The position numbers and the translations under genes were made by a program. Positions 28,869 through 38,473 of a stretch of DNA of 45,928 bases are shown in pieces (within the stretch, counting starts at the first letter, position 1; each line of letters starts with the position of its first letter). Origin of the DNA: Microcaldota archaeon (GTDB lineage Archaea > Micrarchaeota > Micrarchaeia > Micrarchaeales > CABMGC01); contig JAKAON010000001.1 in NCBI GenBank assembly GCA_021812185.1, positions 1 through 45,928 of the forward strand, written 5' to 3'. The notes under the pieces were generated by a model. The model had not been told where the DNA came from and made no database searches. It saw nothing but the letters and a program-made list of their open reading frames with translations.

Positions 28869-29501
28869 TTATTTGATCAGCTTTTCGACTTCCGGGCCGT
28901 AGTACTCCTTGTATGAGCCTTTTGTCAGTACGGCTATTCTTATGTTGTTTCCTGTTGCCGAATCCCTCTTCATTGCTACTTTGAGCGCCTTTATGACATC
29001 TTTTACCGCCTCCTGCGTTGTTTTCTCTTTCTTGTACACGTCCTCCAAATAACCCAGTGCGGTGAGGGATCCGCTGCCTGTTGACGTGAATGATTCTTTC
29101 GTATATCCCCCTGCCATGTCTAGATTGTATATCTCAGGCACATCCCCATTCATTCCGGCTATTATCAATTGAACATAGTACGGAGCGAACTTGGTCTCTT
29201 GGAGTATTAATGATATCAGAGATGTTGCAGAAGTAGGAGATAGAGGCTTGTTCTCGTTCATCTTGTATAGTTCATTTTGGACTTTTAGTATCTTTACCAG
29301 GTACTCGGCATCTCCAACAGATCCAGCTATAGTCATTGCAATGTTCTTGTCTATCTTATTTACCTTCACTGCTTCAGTGCTTGCTATGAATGTGTCCATA
29401 GTTGCCCTAGAATCTGCACCAACCACAACACCATCCGCGCATGCCACGGCTACAGTAGTTGTACCCTTCTTAATGCTGTCTTCAATATTTTTATAATCCA
29501 T
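28869..29501 (-). CDS. psmB: Proteasome beta subunit
   Basis: KKGTTTVAVACADGVVVGADSRAT (catalytic Thr after propeptide Gly), GSGSLTALGYLE. Confidence 0.93.
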   Translation of the reverse strand: MDYKNIEDSIKKGTTTVAVACADGVVVGADSRATMDTFIASTEAVKVNKIDKNIAMTIAGSVGDAEYLVKILKVQNELYKMNENKPLSPTSATSLISLILQETKFAPYYVQLIIAGMNGDVPEIYNLDMAGGYTKESFTSTGSGSLTALGYLEDVYKKEKTTQEAVKDVIKALKVAMKRDSATGNNIRIAVLTKGSYKEYYGPEVEKLIK

Positions 29502-29577
29502 AGTTTCGCCTATTTTAGGTTAAACAAAAAAGCGACTGGTCTAGCCACTTACCCAATTAAGAGTTCCCTACAGTTAA

Positions 29578-29820
29578 TTAGGATTCTATTAATAATCCAC
29601 CATTACCTATAAAATACTTGCTGCTTTCTGCAGGCTCGGCATATGCAAAGGCATCATGCACCTTCGTTATCTTTACCTTATATTTTTTTCCAAGTCGGGT
29701 CTTGAAGTTTTTTATCAGTATTATCTGATCGTTTACTTTTCCGATCCCATCCCCCTGCGGACTTTTCGCGTCCACCTTTACCTCGTACAACTCTCCCTCT
29801 AGCAACTTCTCATTCTCCAT
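29578..29820 (-). CDS. TRAM domain protein
   Basis: EGELYEVKVDAKSPQGDGIGKVNDQIILIKNFKTRLGKKYKVKITKVHDAFAYAE. Confidence 0.8.
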   Translation of the reverse strand: MENEKLLEGELYEVKVDAKSPQGDGIGKVNDQIILIKNFKTRLGKKYKVKITKVHDAFAYAEPAESSKYFIGNGGLLIES

Positions 29821-30135
29821 TTTCCCATCTTTTAATCCGATTTTGTTTGTTGGAAAATTATTTTTCCAATTTCCAAAACAGGATAAACTTTCGCCTCTGA
29901 TGTGCTTTTGGATGGTATAACGTATTTAAGCATTTTGTGCAAGTTACGAGTGAAACTTTGCAACATATTCTCAATAAACAGTTATGCATCGTTCACTATA
30001 TGCAGTAAAAGAGTAGGAAAGTTTTTCCGTTATTAATGAGCTAGATAAGACTTACCAGACGTATATCCATAAACAATTCATTCGTGATTTGCAGGGCTTT
30101 CGCCCAAGCAAACCTAGGCAAAAAGAATAAGAGGA

Positions 30136-30156
30136 CATCAGATATTTATTCTGATG
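30136..30156 (-). terminator. Hairpin downstream of the 30173-30787 gene
   Basis: CATCAGA-7nt-TCTGATG perfect 7-bp stem; on the minus strand followed by a pyrimidine/T-rich stretch. Confidence 0.3.
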
Positions 30157-30172
30157 CCGAATTTGAATTCAT

Positions 30173-30787
30173 TCAACTCCTTAGAAGCTCTGCGACCTTT
30201 TGTCTTTTTTCTATCTCTTTTGTCAATGTCGTTGCTTCTTGTCTGAGTTGTTTCGCTTCTGTTTCGAGTTTTTCTGCACGTTCAATCTTTTCCCTTTGTG
30301 CACCTTTCAACTCGCCCAATTCTGACTCGACAACATCAAGTGCTTTGCTTGAGCTTGGGGCTTGGGCTTTGACGCCAACCACCACCGAAGCGACATCGTT
30401 AGGCCCGTCGTTCGCGCCGAGGACGAAACGCCCGATGCTGTAGTAGTCGTCGACGACGAGGAACAACGGCTGATTTCCTGGATAAACACTAACCCTCTGG
30501 TCGTATTTCTCGTTTCCCTTCAGGGGTTGTAATTCCCCTTTATCGTTGAATGTATAAACTCCGTCTTCAGTAATTCCATTTCCGGCAAGATAGAACCACT
30601 CCCTTTCCAGTTCCTTTATCAGTTTCGGAGCTCGTGAAAGCGCCTCTTGATATGTGAGAGGCCTTAGTCCATTTGCTGCAAGGATGCTCATCGAATCTTG
30701 ATGATTAGCTTCTGTCTTTGCTATGTGCAAACCTGCCTTTGTCTCCCTGAATACTACCTGAGTTACTTCTTTTTGTGCTTGTACCAT
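30173..30787 (-). CDS. Uncharacterised protein A of a divergent paralog pair, C-terminal coiled coil
   Basis: GRFVLGANDGPNDVASVVVGVKAQ aligns with GRFGIGGGDFYIAAKVAVVDVKTQ of protein B; start set at the ATG after the shared AATAGTGTGATTAAA leader. Confidence 0.6.
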   Translation of the reverse strand: MVQAQKEVTQVVFRETKAGLHIAKTEANHQDSMSILAANGLRPLTYQEALSRAPKLIKELEREWFYLAGNGITEDGVYTFNDKGELQPLKGNEKYDQRVSVYPGNQPLFLVVDDYYSIGRFVLGANDGPNDVASVVVGVKAQAPSSSKALDVVESELGELKGAQREKIERAEKLETEAKQLRQEATTLTKEIEKRQKVAELLRS

Positions 30788-30934
30788 TTTAATCACACTA
30801 TTTTCTTCTTTTTCCCCATCCATATTAGTTTGTACCAATCCGTCTCACAAAAGTGTACGAATTTGTATGAAATTATGCAAAAATTCAATATTCGTATATT
30901 ATGGTTACCAGCAATGAAATTTGAATTAACTTAG
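30788..30934 (-). repeat. Leader copy A of a duplicated upstream region
   Basis: Shares AATAGTRTGATTAAAATG, CATATTRGTTTGTRCCAA, CACAAAAGTNNNNGAATTTGTRTGAAA and GCAATGAAA blocks with copy B. Confidence 0.7.
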
Positions 30935-30960
30935 TTGCATTTTATAGTTCTTCCATTACA

Positions 30961-31485
30961 TCAAAATGATTTTTGGCCTGATGCAAATCTTGCAATAATC
31001 TTCAAAACATCCGCTATTTTTTGCTTCAATGGTTTTCTAACTACTGATGTAAGCTCTGTAGATTTTTCGAACTGAGTTTTGACATCAACCACCGCCACCT
31101 TGGCAGCTATATAAAAATCGCCCCCACCAATCCCAAACCTTCCGGAATCGCAGACCAGCCCTACAGGAAACCCTTTATTAATAGAATCTATTGCACGCTG
31201 TGAAAAATACACTTCTTTCTCTTCTTCTCCAAGAGTAAGCTTGTTCCATGAATTTCCTTTTATTTCCTCTCCATTATTTTGACGCGTGCCTTTAGGAACA
31301 TTGATCCAGACATAATATCGCCCGTGGATTTCTTCTTCAATTTCAGTGTGTGCTTTCGCACCAAAATTATCAAACGCGTCAAATATCGTAGCAATATATT
31401 TTACTTTTTGTGCACCGGACAATTTGACCGCACTATCCGTCAGCATCAGCGCAGTGCCTGTTTGTTGCATAGTTCTATTTGACAT
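30961..31485 (-). CDS. Uncharacterised protein B of a divergent paralog pair
   Basis: 177-aa ORF; motif shared with protein A; start set at the ATG directly after AATAGTATGATTAAA. Confidence 0.55.
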   Translation of the reverse strand: MSNRTMQQTGTALMLTDSAVKLSGAQKVKYIATIFDAFDNFGAKAHTEIEEEIHGRYYVWINVPKGTRQNNGEEIKGNSWNKLTLGEEEKEVYFSQRAIDSINKGFPVGLVCDSGRFGIGGGDFYIAAKVAVVDVKTQFEKSTELTSVVRKPLKQKIADVLKIIARFASGQKSF

Positions 31486-31653
31486 TTTAATCATACTATT
31501 TCGTTATACTTCATTGTTTTCCCTATTCATATTGGTTTGTGCCAAGTTGCATCACAAAAGTATTAGAATTTGTGTGAAACCAGGAAAAAATTGACATTCG
31601 CACGATGTTTGTATATTATCAAAGTTGGCAGCAATGAAAAATCAACTTTACTT
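31486..31653 (-). repeat. Leader copy B of a duplicated upstream region
   Basis: Same blocks in the same order as copy A. Confidence 0.7.
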
Positions 31654-31699
31654 AGGCAATCTTTTGGCCCTTTTGCCTTAGACGACAGATTTTGCAGTT

Positions 31700-31880
31700 G
31701 TCATTGTAAATGTTTAAACCATATATCCCCATTGCATTTCGTTTAAACATCCTTTTCTCTCTTCAAAAAGTAGAAACATTTCACCTACTTGCCATTTCAT
31801 TTAAACAAATTAGGAGTTGTTTCAATTTCATTTAAACATCTTGTCGACGTAGGCATTTGTGGATGTTTAATCGAATTTTT
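31700..31880. repeat. Degenerate ~29-31 bp period repeat field with TTTAAAC core
   Basis: Cores at 31713, 31742, 31771 (TAGAAAC variant), 31800 and 31831; intervals 29, 29, 29, 31. Partial consensus TTGCATTTCATTTAAACAT; weaker TTTAATC at 31866. Confidence 0.55.
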
Positions 31881-32078
31881 GAAAGCATTTCGTTGTTTTT
31901 ACTGCACTGTCATACGAATGCGAAGATAAACTGCGATTAGTGCACTGACTATTTGCTGCTTGATTTTATGCCAAAGAGCATGCAGGAAGCAACACAACTA
32001 TTTTGCTAAAAGAATTGAAGAAATAAAATACTCTCTCCTTTATGCTAATATTATAGGAGTATTCACTCAGGGCACCGA

Positions 32079-34352
32079 CTACTTAGTGGCGTTGAAGATT
32101 ATGTTGTTCAGGCCGTAGTTTATCGATGTATTTGCCTCGTTGTATAAGGCACTGTGCCCATAGAATAGAAGTTCGTTTAGACCTGGCTGCAGGGACATCT
32201 TCACCGAAAAGTTCCTTTGCGTCTGGTTGAGCTGCTCGCTTGCCACTACATTCTGGGGGTTGTTTAAGATTACCTGCAAGCTTGTTGGACCAGCATAGCT
32301 TAGCGCGGAGAACGCCATGGTGACATTGGTCTCGTTTGTAGGGGCAAATACCATTATGCTCCTTGCATTCGAGCCCCACCACATCCTGCTAAGGGTGGAA
32401 TTGCAAGAGTATGGTGATTGACATAATGATATGCCTGGAATCCATGGAGATGTTGTATATGCTACAAGATTGCTTCCAGCCTTTGAGGCAAGAGCGTTTG
32501 CAGTGGAGAATATTATTGTAGTGTTATCTTGATATACTGGAAGGCCGAAGAGCGAAGTTAGGTACACATATAGCGTTGAGAGGGATGACACGTTGTATGC
32601 AGACCTGATCACTCCGACAAAGTGCACGTTGTAGTATGCCAGAAGAAGCAAGTTTACGTCGCTTATGTTTTCTATTATAGGCGTAGGGTAGATGAATCCG
32701 TATCCCTCCTGCAAGTATAATGACGAAAGGGATATTGGTATCACTTCAACTGTTAAGGATTGAGTGTAATTTGTCCTGCTTGTGTATCCACCCACCATTT
32801 GCTTCTTAAAGGCAGTCTGGTAGTATTCAGACATTCCAGTATATAGCGCAGGGTTTGTGACATTTGGGAGATCAGGCAGGATCATAGTAGTGAAGTTGCC
32901 CTGCACGCTGCCCAGCTCCTGGTAGCCGCGCGGAATTTGCGCGTTGATGAACATCGAGCTTGCAAAAGGACCAGGAGTTGTGATTCCAACGTATTCTATT
33001 ATTATTAAGAAGCCGAGAGCCAAAGTAAGATACTGCTCAGTCTTGAGCTTTGTTATACCCCTAATGCGTTCGTGATTAAAGAGTTCCTTTGCGCCCATTG
33101 CAGCAAGTATGCTCAGCGCTACAGTAACTACAAGATCAAACCTGCCAGGCTCCCTGACCAGGTTGAATAGAGGGATCTTTGAATATAGATAGTAGAGGCT
33201 CGGTATGCCTGTTGTCGCGGTGACTGTAGTGAATTGCACGAACGGGCCAAGTGAGAGCAGGAAGAAGACAATGCCTAGGAATATCCATTCTGCGCTCTTG
33301 GCAAATTTCTCCCTTTTCCTATCGTAGAATATTGCTATAAGGGCAAGCACTGAAGCTATTATGCCAAGGTATGCAGTCCTCTCGGTAGGATCAGGATAGA
33401 ATATCGATCCGTATGCGCTCGTGGCAATGCCGTGGAACTGGTTATTGAACTGGCTCGGCAAAATGTATGAGAATACGCTCTGGCTCCATATCTCATTGTA
33501 TTGTATGGAGGATTGCTGGCTTGCGGTAGCAAGAGCCCCCTGATTTGTTATCCCGTATATTATTGATAGAAAGAACGGAGAGCCCAGCAGCAGTATCACA
33601 AGTATCATCGTGCCCAGGGACTTTGCGAAGTTCGCATTGAGTATTATGGATCTGCGTTTTGTTGAGAGATAGAAGAGCAAGATGAAAAAAGTCATAACTA
33701 CTGTTATTATTCCCTGTTCTATGTCCCCAAGGAAAGATATGAATAGGAAGCTTATCCCTGCGCCTATGGCATACTTGAGATCTTTTTGCTTCATCATCTT
33801 GATCAAAAAGAGCAAATACAGCGGAAGGAATTCGATCCCTGTCCAGTCAAGATGCCCATATGCTTGCGCTATGTGCATTGGACTGAGTGCAAATATCAGC
33901 CCAGCTATGAAAGCTGCGTACTTGTTGCCGGTTATGTGATCTGCAAGCAGATACATGAAAAGGCCCGAGAGTGCAAAATCTAAGAAGAACATGACGTTGT
34001 ATGCAAATGGCATGCTCACGAGCTGGAAAGGGGCGCTCAATATCCCTGCAAGAGGGGTTAATGTTTGCGTCACAAGACTAGCTCCAATCGGATAGTATAG
34101 CAAGTTTGTAAAGTACGGAGAGGTGTGCAAAACAAATAGTGAATAATTTACCCACCACAAATTCCACATTGTCTGAAAGACATCCCCACCACCATTTACT
34201 ACAGTATTTGCGATGTTTATTGTGAGGGGCCAAAATAGTATGAGGGTTATTGCCAGGTATATCAATGCGACTTTTAGATATCCTACATATTTGGTTCGCC
34301 GCAAGTGCCCGTCTATTTGGCCTGCGTTGTTTTGCGCGAGTGCGTCTTCCAT
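32079..34352 (-). CDS. Polytopic membrane protein, GT-C glycosyltransferase-like
   Basis: DVFQTMWNLWWVNYSL, many TM helices, and a large C-terminal extracytoplasmic region; sits near flippases and GT2. Confidence 0.6.
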   Translation of the reverse strand: MEDALAQNNAGQIDGHLRRTKYVGYLKVALIYLAITLILFWPLTINIANTVVNGGGDVFQTMWNLWWVNYSLFVLHTSPYFTNLLYYPIGASLVTQTLTPLAGILSAPFQLVSMPFAYNVMFFLDFALSGLFMYLLADHITGNKYAAFIAGLIFALSPMHIAQAYGHLDWTGIEFLPLYLLFLIKMMKQKDLKYAIGAGISFLFISFLGDIEQGIITVVMTFFILLFYLSTKRRSIILNANFAKSLGTMILVILLLGSPFFLSIIYGITNQGALATASQQSSIQYNEIWSQSVFSYILPSQFNNQFHGIATSAYGSIFYPDPTERTAYLGIIASVLALIAIFYDRKREKFAKSAEWIFLGIVFFLLSLGPFVQFTTVTATTGIPSLYYLYSKIPLFNLVREPGRFDLVVTVALSILAAMGAKELFNHERIRGITKLKTEQYLTLALGFLIIIEYVGITTPGPFASSMFINAQIPRGYQELGSVQGNFTTMILPDLPNVTNPALYTGMSEYYQTAFKKQMVGGYTSRTNYTQSLTVEVIPISLSSLYLQEGYGFIYPTPIIENISDVNLLLLAYYNVHFVGVIRSAYNVSSLSTLYVYLTSLFGLPVYQDNTTIIFSTANALASKAGSNLVAYTTSPWIPGISLCQSPYSCNSTLSRMWWGSNARSIMVFAPTNETNVTMAFSALSYAGPTSLQVILNNPQNVVASEQLNQTQRNFSVKMSLQPGLNELLFYGHSALYNEANTSINYGLNNIIFNATK

Positions 34353-34529
34353 TAAATGCCACGTATTAATTTTGAACAGAATAAATCCTTTAGCCAGAAA
34401 AAGCTTTTAAGGGTATGTTGGTCCGCTCGCAGTTTTGGCATGGTCCAAAAATAGCATGCCATATGGAAGGTTGACAACATTAGCTATAGTATAAAACTGT
34501 TGCGACAAATAATCATTAGGAGTTGGATT

Positions 34530-36137
34530 ATGGAATTTGATGATGATTTTGGAGTGGGAAATAGTGCAGTGCGCATGCTCTACTCCTTATTGGTAGGCAA
34601 GTTCCTCTACGTGATAATCACCGCACTAAGCCTTGTGCTTCTTGCAAGGCTGCTGGACCCAAGCGGATATGGAATATACACGATAGCTTTAGGTTTTTCT
34701 GCACTTCTTGGAGCCGCAGCGCCGTTTGGGATAAGCACATACATGAGCAAGTACCTTGCAGATGCAGGCGTGAAGAAGGAGACGCTGAAAATTTCCAAGA
34801 TAATTACTGACGGTTACCTGATAATAGTCGTGGTTGCTGGGGCATTCGCGGTTATGGGGCTGCTTATGAGCGGATACGCGTCCACGCACATATTCACAGC
34901 ATCTCAAGTCCCCGTAATAGACCTTTTGGTCGCATCCCTTTCAGTATTCTTCTCAGTAGTATTTGGCATATCCTACTCTGCACTTGTCGGCTTAAACAGA
35001 GGCAGGGATGCATCAGTAGCAACAGTGATTGGGGCTCTATTGCAATTAGTGATAGGAGTAGGGCTCGTGATATTGGGATATGGAGTTTATGGCGCGCTGG
35101 TGGGTATGCTCGCAGGAGATATGGCAGGATTTGCATTGGCAACGTACATGGTATATGCTGATGTCAAGAAGAGATTTGATTACAAGTGGGTAGGACCAGA
35201 TGTTAAACATATTACGGAAATACTTCGATTTTCTCTGCCTGTTGCAACGAACAACTTGCTTAGCTCAAGTGGAGTTAATAATTTCGCGGTTCTCTTGCTT
35301 GGCGTCTTCGCGACTTCGGTTGTCCTTGGAAACTATGGAATAGCTTTCAGGGGTTTCAACTTGATGTTGCTATTTTACGGCACAGTGACAACTGTCCTTT
35401 TGCCAACTATATCGAAGGCGCTGAATAAGACAAATGACAGCAAGAAGGCCTTTGAGATATACAACAAAACCATGCTGTACTCAATAGTTGTAAGTCTGCC
35501 GGTAATGGTATTCATAGGGATCTTCTCTGGAGAGATAATAACAATATTTATCTCAAATAGCTATTCCAGCGCGCCGCTTTACCTCACCCTCATAGCAGGA
35601 GGGGTAATAGTAGATTTCATAGGACTGTATGCAGCTAGTTTCTTTACTGCAGGGGGCAAGGTGTATACTATATTCAAGTATTCTGTAGTATCTACTTTCA
35701 TAGAGGTAGTGTCGTTAGTGTTTTTGGTTCCGAAGTTTGGCGCGATAGGAGTCATAATAGCCGTCTTTTACATAGGTAACATTGTAGATGACATTCTCTT
35801 CGTTCGGGGAGTTAGGAAACATTTTGGCATAAAACCAGATTACAAGCAGTATCTAAAGCTTCTCTTAAGTGGAATTGTAATAGCTGGATTATTTGAGGCA
35901 ATTAACATAGCGCACGTGTTTACAGGAGATATTTATATGCATTTTGCGTTCGATATGCTGCTAAGCGCGCTGGTGTTGATACTGATATATCCTGCTTTGC
36001 TGGTGCTGCTTAAGCTAATAGACAGATACATAATAGATGATATACGAAGGTCTACACGGAGCATTCCGCTTGTAGAGCCGATAGCTAATTTCGTGCTAAA
36101 TTATATGATTAGGCTGGAAAAGATAGTTGGAGAGTGA
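34530..36137 (+). CDS. Polysaccharide/oligosaccharide flippase (Wzx/MOP superfamily)
   Basis: LARLLDPSGYGIYTIALGFSALLGAAAPFGISTYMSKYLA and 12-14 TM pattern. ATG at 34530. Confidence 0.82.
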   Translation: MEFDDDFGVGNSAVRMLYSLLVGKFLYVIITALSLVLLARLLDPSGYGIYTIALGFSALLGAAAPFGISTYMSKYLADAGVKKETLKISKIITDGYLIIVVVAGAFAVMGLLMSGYASTHIFTASQVPVIDLLVASLSVFFSVVFGISYSALVGLNRGRDASVATVIGALLQLVIGVGLVILGYGVYGALVGMLAGDMAGFALATYMVYADVKKRFDYKWVGPDVKHITEILRFSLPVATNNLLSSSGVNNFAVLLLGVFATSVVLGNYGIAFRGFNLMLLFYGTVTTVLLPTISKALNKTNDSKKAFEIYNKTMLYSIVVSLPVMVFIGIFSGEIITIFISNSYSSAPLYLTLIAGGVIVDFIGLYAASFFTAGGKVYTIFKYSVVSTFIEVVSLVFLVPKFGAIGVIIAVFYIGNIVDDILFVRGVRKHFGIKPDYKQYLKLLLSGIVIAGLFEAINIAHVFTGDIYMHFAFDMLLSALVLILIYPALLVLLKLIDRYIIDDIRRSTRSIPLVEPIANFVLNYMIRLEKIVGE

Positions 36138-36144
36138 CGTGAGC

Positions 36145-37761
36145 ATGGTGCAAGGATACAACAACGAAAACGCTGAAATGCTTGGCGTAAGCGCGGGCAA
36201 TGTCGCTTCGTTCCTCCTTGTCGGAAAAGTACTTGCCGTAGTTGCAGGTGCAGCTAATTTCATAATAATAGCGAGATTGCTTCAGCCGAGCAACTACGGG
36301 CTTTACACTCTTGCAATTGGACTTTTTGGGCTCTTTTCGACATTCGCCGGGCTCAATGTTAGCGCATACTTCAACAAAAAGATACCTGAGCTTGTGGGTA
36401 ACAATGATAAATATCAAGTATCAAGGGTTCTTGGGAATGGTTTTGCGATATCTATAGTGCTTGCCATTGTATTTGCAGCCATAGGGATACTTGGGATGAA
36501 AGTAATAAGCACGTACATATTTCACAGCCAATCAGCGAATACGATTATAGAAATAACTGCAATAGGCACAATAATCTCAATAGTGTGGACAAATTTGTAT
36601 GCTGCACTAATAAGTTTTGGCGAGGGAAAGCACGCAGCCATATCCAGTGTGATAAGCGCGGTGGTGCAGGCCATAGTCAGCATATCCCTGGTGTTTTACG
36701 GATTTGGGGTTGTCGGGGCGCTGATAGGGATATTTGCAGGGCTTTTTGTTGGGGTTGCATACGGACTTGTGTTCCTATACAGGTACAGCAGCATAGTGTT
36801 TGATGTAAAATATTTTGTTAAGAGGGCGAAGGATATTGTGACTTTCTCAGTGCCGCTTACCATATCGAACATTTTGAACAGCGCTGCAGGAAATCTGGCG
36901 GTGCTCTTCTTAGGGTCCCTCTTTGCCGCAAACGTGATAGGTTCATATGGCGTTGCAACGAAAGTAGGCAACTTCATGGACATAATTATAGGATCGATAA
37001 GCCTTGTGCTCATACCTATGTTTGCTTCGGCATACACCCGCAAATCGATATCGAAACACATAGGCAGGATGTATGATTACTCTATATATTTCGGTCTTCT
37101 TTTCGCGATGCCGCTTATAGTTTTTGTTGTTGTTTTCTCTAAATCTTTGGTATCGCTACTTGTTTCGGCTTCATATACCACCACATTGCAGGTGATAAGC
37201 GTGCCGCTTTTGGGATCTGTGAGTGCAGGCACTCCGCTCTATGTTGTGGCAGTCGGAATAGGCATACTTATAGGTATAATCAACACGTTCGGCACGGCGC
37301 TTGCTACAAGCAAAGGGGACGTTGAGAAAGTTATGAAGTATTCGATAATAGTTTTTATAGCGCAGATGATATCGCTAATTGCGCTTGTACCGACTTATGG
37401 GGCATTGGGAGTTATCTTCTCGCTCTTTTATATAAACAATATAATAGGGGTGCTGTTATTTTACAATTACGCGAAGCTAACTTTGAAACTGAAAGTTGAA
37501 TACAATGTTGGCAAGATCATCATTTCGAATGTTATACTGGGCGTGCTGTTATTTGCAGTTCTTCTTGCAGTGTCAAATCAAATGTTTGAAATACTTGCAG
37601 GTGGCATAGTAATGTTGCTTGCATATCCACCGATACTTGGATTGTTAGGTGGGATAAAGCACTACGAGATGAATCTGCTCAGGCAAATAGGAAGTAGAAT
37701 GCCCATCGCAGGATTTTTAATAAGGCCGTTCATTGAATATGCAGATATATTTGCAAAGTGA
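36145..37761 (+). CDS. Polysaccharide/oligosaccharide flippase (Wzx/MOP superfamily), tandem paralog
   Basis: IARLLQPSNYGLYTLAIGLFGLFSTFAGLNVSAYFNKKIPEL parallels the preceding gene; multi-TM. ATG at 36145. Confidence 0.82.
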   Translation: MVQGYNNENAEMLGVSAGNVASFLLVGKVLAVVAGAANFIIIARLLQPSNYGLYTLAIGLFGLFSTFAGLNVSAYFNKKIPELVGNNDKYQVSRVLGNGFAISIVLAIVFAAIGILGMKVISTYIFHSQSANTIIEITAIGTIISIVWTNLYAALISFGEGKHAAISSVISAVVQAIVSISLVFYGFGVVGALIGIFAGLFVGVAYGLVFLYRYSSIVFDVKYFVKRAKDIVTFSVPLTISNILNSAAGNLAVLFLGSLFAANVIGSYGVATKVGNFMDIIIGSISLVLIPMFASAYTRKSISKHIGRMYDYSIYFGLLFAMPLIVFVVVFSKSLVSLLVSASYTTTLQVISVPLLGSVSAGTPLYVVAVGIGILIGIINTFGTALATSKGDVEKVMKYSIIVFIAQMISLIALVPTYGALGVIFSLFYINNIIGVLLFYNYAKLTLKLKVEYNVGKIIISNVILGVLLFAVLLAVSNQMFEILAGGIVMLLAYPPILGLLGGIKHYEMNLLRQIGSRMPIAGFLIRPFIEYADIFAK

Positions 37762-37765
37762 TACC

Positions 37766-38473
37766 ATGGATTTGGACTACAGGAATTTTACAATAATACT
37801 ACCCACACTTAACGAAGAGGAGAACATAGCGAAGATTATAGGTATACTCACGCGTTCGTATAAGGGCATAAACATACTCGTGTCTGATGACGGCTCAACC
37901 GACAGGACAAAATCGATAGTTGATGCCATTTCTGCAAAAAATAGGCGAGTAAAGTTCCTGGATAGGCGAGGTAGCAGCGCAAAAGGACTTACTGCAAGCA
38001 TAATAGAAGGGTTTGAAAAGATCACTACGGCTTATGGGATAGTGATGGATGCAGATATGCAGCACCCTACTGAAGAAGTGGCCAAGATAGCCATGAATTT
38101 GAGTAGGGGAGATGATATATCTGTTGGGGTGAGAGCAAAATTTGACAATTGGGAATTGTACAGGAAGATAATATCCAGGATACTCGTAACTCTCAGTTAT
38201 ATTATACTGCTTGTGAGAGGCAAACAGGTATGCTCAGACGTATTTGCAGGGTATTTTGGAGCGAGAAAGAAACTGGTCGTGAGTATAGTCAAGGAAAACA
38301 GGAAAAGATTTGTAAACGACGGGCAGAAGATGTTATTCGATCTGCTAAAATGCATAGACAGAGGCACGATAAGGATATCTGAGGTACCTTATACTTTCCA
38401 CCAAAGAAAAGCAGGCACATCTAAAGCAGGAGTCAAGCATGCAATAGCGCTCCTCCAGTCTTATTTTTCCTGA
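37766..38473 (+). CDS. Glycosyltransferase family 2 (dolichol-phosphate sugar transferase-like)
   Basis: IILPTLNEEENIAKIIGIL, ILVSDDGSTDRTKSIV, VMDADMQHPTEEV. ATG at 37766. Confidence 0.88.
   Translation: MDLDYRNFTIILPTLNEEENIAKIIGILTRSYKGINILVSDDGSTDRTKSIVDAISAKNRRVKFLDRRGSSAKGLTASIIEGFEKITTAYGIVMDADMQHPTEEVAKIAMNLSRGDDISVGVRAKFDNWELYRKIISRILVTLSYIILLVRGKQVCSDVFAGYFGARKKLVVSIVKENRKRFVNDGQKMLFDLLKCIDRGTIRISEVPYTFHQRKAGTSKAGVKHAIALLQSYFS

Noticed and set aside
31700-31880. CRISPR array
   Set aside because: The repeated core is short and degenerate, the period is only ~29-31 bp (no room for 25-40 bp spacers between full repeats), and no cas genes are present in the window.
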